From Desulfobacteraceae bacterium UBA5623 (GTDB lineage Bacteria > Desulfobacterota > DSM-4660 > Desulfatiglandales > Desulfatiglandaceae), in assembly GCA_002424495.1 (NCBI GenBank), contig DIKH01000375.1, positions 1-6,485 of the forward strand: DNA of 6,485 nt, written 5' to 3'. A program made the position numbers and the translations under genes. The notes beneath the pieces were generated by a model. It saw nothing but the letters and a program-made list of their open reading frames with translations, searched no databases and had not been told where the DNA came from. The first letter of the stretch is position 1, and each line of letters starts with the position of its first letter. Below are positions 4,311 through 6,485 of the stretch, piece after piece.

Positions 4311-6008
4311 ATGCTGAGCTTAAGAAAAATAGGCGTAATCCGGCGCACTTACCGACATCTCAACCGCTACCGGCAAATACTCCGTGTGTTATTCAAATAT
4401 GGTTTCCAGGACTTTGTGGAGGGGCTCAGGATTGAAGAATATCTTGAGGTCGGGCTACAGCTGATTTCCCGGAAACGCCGGGAGCGAATTGAGCAGTTCA
4501 GCCGGGCCGAGAGGGTAAGGCTTGCCTTGGAAGAGCTCGGTCCAACTTTTATAAAGCTCGGACAAATCCTTTCCACCAGGCCGGATCTGGTGCCCTTGCA
4601 ATATATACAGGAACTTTCCAAACTTCAGGACGGTGTTCCTCCTTTTCCTTATGATAAAGCCATAGAAATAGTCAGAGACGAGACCGGTAAAATGCCGGAA
4701 GATTTTTTTCAACATTTCGAAAAAACAGCTATTGCCGCCGGATCCATAGGCCAAGTACACAAAGCTCTGCTCAGAAACGGTGAAGAAGTCGTCGTCAAGG
4801 TCCAGCGGCCTGGAATCCAAAGCATTATCCAAATCGATCTGGAAATAATGCTTCACCTGGCTTCTTTAATGGAGCGTCATCTTGAAGAAATGAGGATACA
4901 TCAGCCTACCAAAATCGTTGAAGAATTTGCCCACACACTTGAAAAGGAGGTAGATTTTACCAACGAGGCTGCGTATATTGAGCGCTTTGCCAGGTTGTTT
5001 ATATCTGATGATGAGGTTTATGTCCCGAAAATTTTCCATGAATTAAGTACGGAACGTATTCTGACGATGGAATATATCGACGGGATTAAGGCATCAGAGA
5101 TTGATCGCCTTCAGCGAGATGGCTATGATCTTAAAAAATTGGCCAGGAACGGAGCATCGTTGATTTTAAAACAGATCTTCGTGCATGGGTTCTTTCATGC
5201 CGATCCCCATCCTGGGAATGTCTTCATCCTTCCGAACAATATTGTCTGCTATCTGGACTTTGGCATGATGGGCCATTTAAGTTCACAGGATCAACTGGAC
5301 TTTACAGAGTTGATATTGGCGATAATCCATCACGATGGGAAAAAAGCAGGAAATGCCTTGCTCAAACTCACCTATTTTCAAAAAGAGCCTGACAAGAAGA
5401 AACTTGAACGCGATCTGGACGAGTTCATGCATCGCCATATATATAAGCCTTTGAAACAATGGGAAGTCGGCAAGTTGCTGAACCAGCTCTTGGAGATGGC
5501 CAGGAGGTTCGGTCTGCAGATCAAGCCCGAATTTTTTCTTCTGATAAAGGCGCTGAGCACAGCCGAAAGCGTGGGCCGGATGATGGATCCTGATTTCGAC
5601 ATAATCAAACATGCCGAACCTTTTGTCCGGCTTATACAGTCAAGACGTCTGAGCCCTATACGAATAGCCAATGATATGATGGAATCCGGCACGGAGCTTC
5701 TCTCTCTTCTACGAGATACCCCCAGGGAACTCCACGAAATCCTCAGGCAGGCCAAGGCAGGCAAGGTAAAAATTGAGTTCGAGCACCGGGGACTGGAGCC
5801 GGTGCTTTTTTCCAATAACAGGATAAGCAACCGAATCTCCTTTTCCATTGTGCTGGCGTCCCTTATTGTGGCCTCTTCACTTATCGTCCTTTCCGGTGTC
5901 CCACCTAAATGGCATGAAATTCCGATCATTGGTTTGACTGGTTTCATTATTGCAGGGATAATGGGATTCTGGCTTCTAATATCGATGTTGAGACATGGTA
6001 AAATGTAA
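4311..6008 (+). CDS. ubiB: AarF/UbiB-family atypical kinase/ATPase, membrane-anchored
   Basis: A 565-aa member of the AarF/UbiB/ADCK family, ATP-binding proteins of the inner membrane needed for isoprenoid quinone synthesis in characterised species. Seen: the KxGQ signature FIKLGQILSTRPDLVP (80-95, K82/Q85), the Ala/Gly-rich nucleotide loop AAGSIGQVH (142-150), the lysine K163 in VVVKVQRPG, EVDFTNEAAY (213-222), the catalytic-loop HADPHPGN (296-303, D298, N303) and the metal-binding LDFG (315-318). All kinase-like residues are intact. Two hydrophobic segments at about 509-529 and 537-559 form the usual C-terminal membrane anchor, ending in basic RHGKM. The ATG directly follows the TAG of the phasin-like gene with no gap, and its own ribosome site is weak, so reinitiation or coupling is expected. 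In a menaquinone-using anaerobe the role in quinone biosynthesis or lipid transport is inferred. The symbol reflects the family. Confidence 0.9.
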   Translation: MLSLRKIGVIRRTYRHLNRYRQILRVLFKYGFQDFVEGLRIEEYLEVGLQLISRKRRERIEQFSRAERVRLALEELGPTFIKLGQILSTRPDLVPLQYIQELSKLQDGVPPFPYDKAIEIVRDETGKMPEDFFQHFEKTAIAAGSIGQVHKALLRNGEEVVVKVQRPGIQSIIQIDLEIMLHLASLMERHLEEMRIHQPTKIVEEFAHTLEKEVDFTNEAAYIERFARLFISDDEVYVPKIFHELSTERILTMEYIDGIKASEIDRLQRDGYDLKKLARNGASLILKQIFVHGFFHADPHPGNVFILPNNIVCYLDFGMMGHLSSQDQLDFTELILAIIHHDGKKAGNALLKLTYFQKEPDKKKLERDLDEFMHRHIYKPLKQWEVGKLLNQLLEMARRFGLQIKPEFFLLIKALSTAESVGRMMDPDFDIIKHAEPFVRLIQSRRLSPIRIANDMMESGTELLSLLRDTPRELHEILRQAKAGKVKIEFEHRGLEPVLFSNNRISNRISFSIVLASLIVASSLIVLSGVPPKWHEIPIIGLTGFIIAGIMGFWLLISMLRHGKM

Positions 6009-6029
6009 AAAAAAGGTATTTGATAACGG

Positions 6030-6055
6030 GCTTTTCAGATTGCTGCTGCAAAGGC
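6030..6055. terminator. Weak hairpin between convergent genes
   Basis: gcttttcag (6030-6038) pairs with ctgcaaaggc (6046-6055) with one bulge and one G-U pair around a 7-nt loop. It fills most of the 48-bp gap between ubiB and the acetyltransferase. On the minus strand a T-run follows only some 15 nt later (the A-run starting at 6007 on the plus strand); no T-run follows on the plus strand. A shared terminator is possible but weakly supported. Confidence 0.25.
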
Positions 6056-6056
6056 A

Positions 6057-6485
6057 TTAACTACAGAAGTCCTTTTCAAGTTCTGCAATTGAATCCTCGC
6101 CTTTTAGCAGGTATGGAATCGCATGATCCACCTTATCATCATCCCAATCCCACCATCTGATCCGTAAAAGTTTTTCAATTGTTTCAGGACTGAACCTGTA
6201 ACGGATTACTTTTGCAGGGTTACCTCCAACAATTGCATATGGCGGCACGTCTCGTGTAATGACCGCACGTGCGCCTACAACCGCACCGTCTCCGATTTTA
6301 ACACCTGAGAGCAAAATGGACTCATATCCAATATAGGTATCGTTTCCGATGATCACGTCTCCTTTTGTTGCAGGGTGGCCGGTGATGTATTGATGTTTTT
6401 TTGACAAAACGCTGAAAGGATAAGCCGTAAACCAGTCCAATCTGTGCTCTCCGCCCAGAAAAATAATCCTAAAAACGGCAGTTGC
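6057..6485 (-). CDS. CatB/Vat-type hexapeptide-repeat O-acetyltransferase, 5' part outside window
   Basis: An acetyl-CoA-dependent O-acetyltransferase with a left-handed beta-helix. Only the C-terminal 142 residues are visible. The frame stays open to the window edge and is conserved there (IIFLGGEHRLDWFTAYPF), so the TTG at 6440-6438 is not the start. Relatives run to roughly 200-220 aa, so about 70 N-terminal residues are missing. Seen: the probable catalytic His in GGEHRLDWFTAYPF, hexapeptide repeats through IIGNDTYIGYESILLSGVKI and AVVGARAVITRDVPPYAIVG, the acetyl-CoA-contacting GNPAKVIRYRF, and RIRWWDWDDDK in the C-terminal helix region. This is the xenobiotic-acetyltransferase/CatB-related group. 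It includes antibiotic-modifying enzymes and many that acetylate surface sugars, so a resistance role should not be assumed. It is convergent with ubiB, 48 bp apart, and thus belongs to another transcription unit. Confidence 0.88.
   Translation of the reverse strand, partial: ATAVFRIIFLGGEHRLDWFTAYPFSVLSKKHQYITGHPATKGDVIIGNDTYIGYESILLSGVKIGDGAVVGARAVITRDVPPYAIVGGNPAKVIRYRFSPETIEKLLRIRWWDWDDDKVDHAIPYLLKGEDSIAELEKDFCS

Noticed and set aside
5378..5947. 189-codon minus-strand ORF inside ubiB
   Set aside because: It is antisense to an intact UbiB reading frame, Ser/Arg/Leu-rich with no motif; a shadow of codon bias.
6438..6440. TTG as the true start of the acetyltransferase
   Set aside because: The upstream codons to the window edge are open and encode the conserved GGEHR stretch with the likely catalytic histidine.
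1..6485. tRNA, rRNA, riboswitch or CRISPR array
   Set aside because: I saw no cloverleaf-like segment, conserved rRNA stretch, recognisable riboswitch core or regularly spaced repeats on reading both strands by eye.

Overview
The window is a stretch of bacterial chromosome of moderate GC content. The gene set fits an anaerobic Deltaproteobacteria/Desulfobacterota-type genome: a dut–YycJ-like pair, a lone GAF protein, TrmL, and a phasin-like small protein joined to an AarF/UbiB kinase. That placement is an inference from gene content and protein style; no marker gene is present to prove it.

Left end (1-1335), accessory in character and AT-rich between genes. A DUF4143-type AAA ATPase on the minus strand keeps its N-terminal nucleotide-binding part but stops after about 137 codons. 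It is headed by a perfect 20-bp inverted repeat that would cover its promoter. Next comes a complete Phd/VapC-type toxin-antitoxin module on the plus strand. Its near-perfect 23-bp palindromic operator covers the -10 region, and antitoxin and toxin overlap by ATGA.

Middle (1336-3775), housekeeping genes on the plus strand. dut (dUTPase, TTG start) overlaps by ATGA a YycJ-type metallo-beta-lactamase-fold nuclease. An AT-rich spacer follows, then a small stand-alone GAF-domain protein, a hairpin followed by a T-run, and trmL (tRNA wobble-nucleotide 2'-O-methyltransferase).

Right (3776-6485). A 223-bp intergenic region carries a GC-rich hairpin, a -35/-10 promoter candidate and a tiny leader ORF. 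It precedes a two-gene operon in which a 103-aa phasin-like/UbiK-like coiled-coil protein is followed, with zero spacing, by a 565-aa AarF/UbiB-family atypical kinase with two C-terminal membrane segments. Convergent to this is the 3' part of a CatB/Vat-type hexapeptide O-acetyltransferase, cut by the window edge.

I found no clearly new multi-gene system. The most suggestive unit is the small coiled-coil protein with UbiB. Its C-terminal half shares a layout with both phasins and the UbiB-pathway accessory factor UbiK, so it may be a quinone-related scaffold rather than a storage-granule protein.
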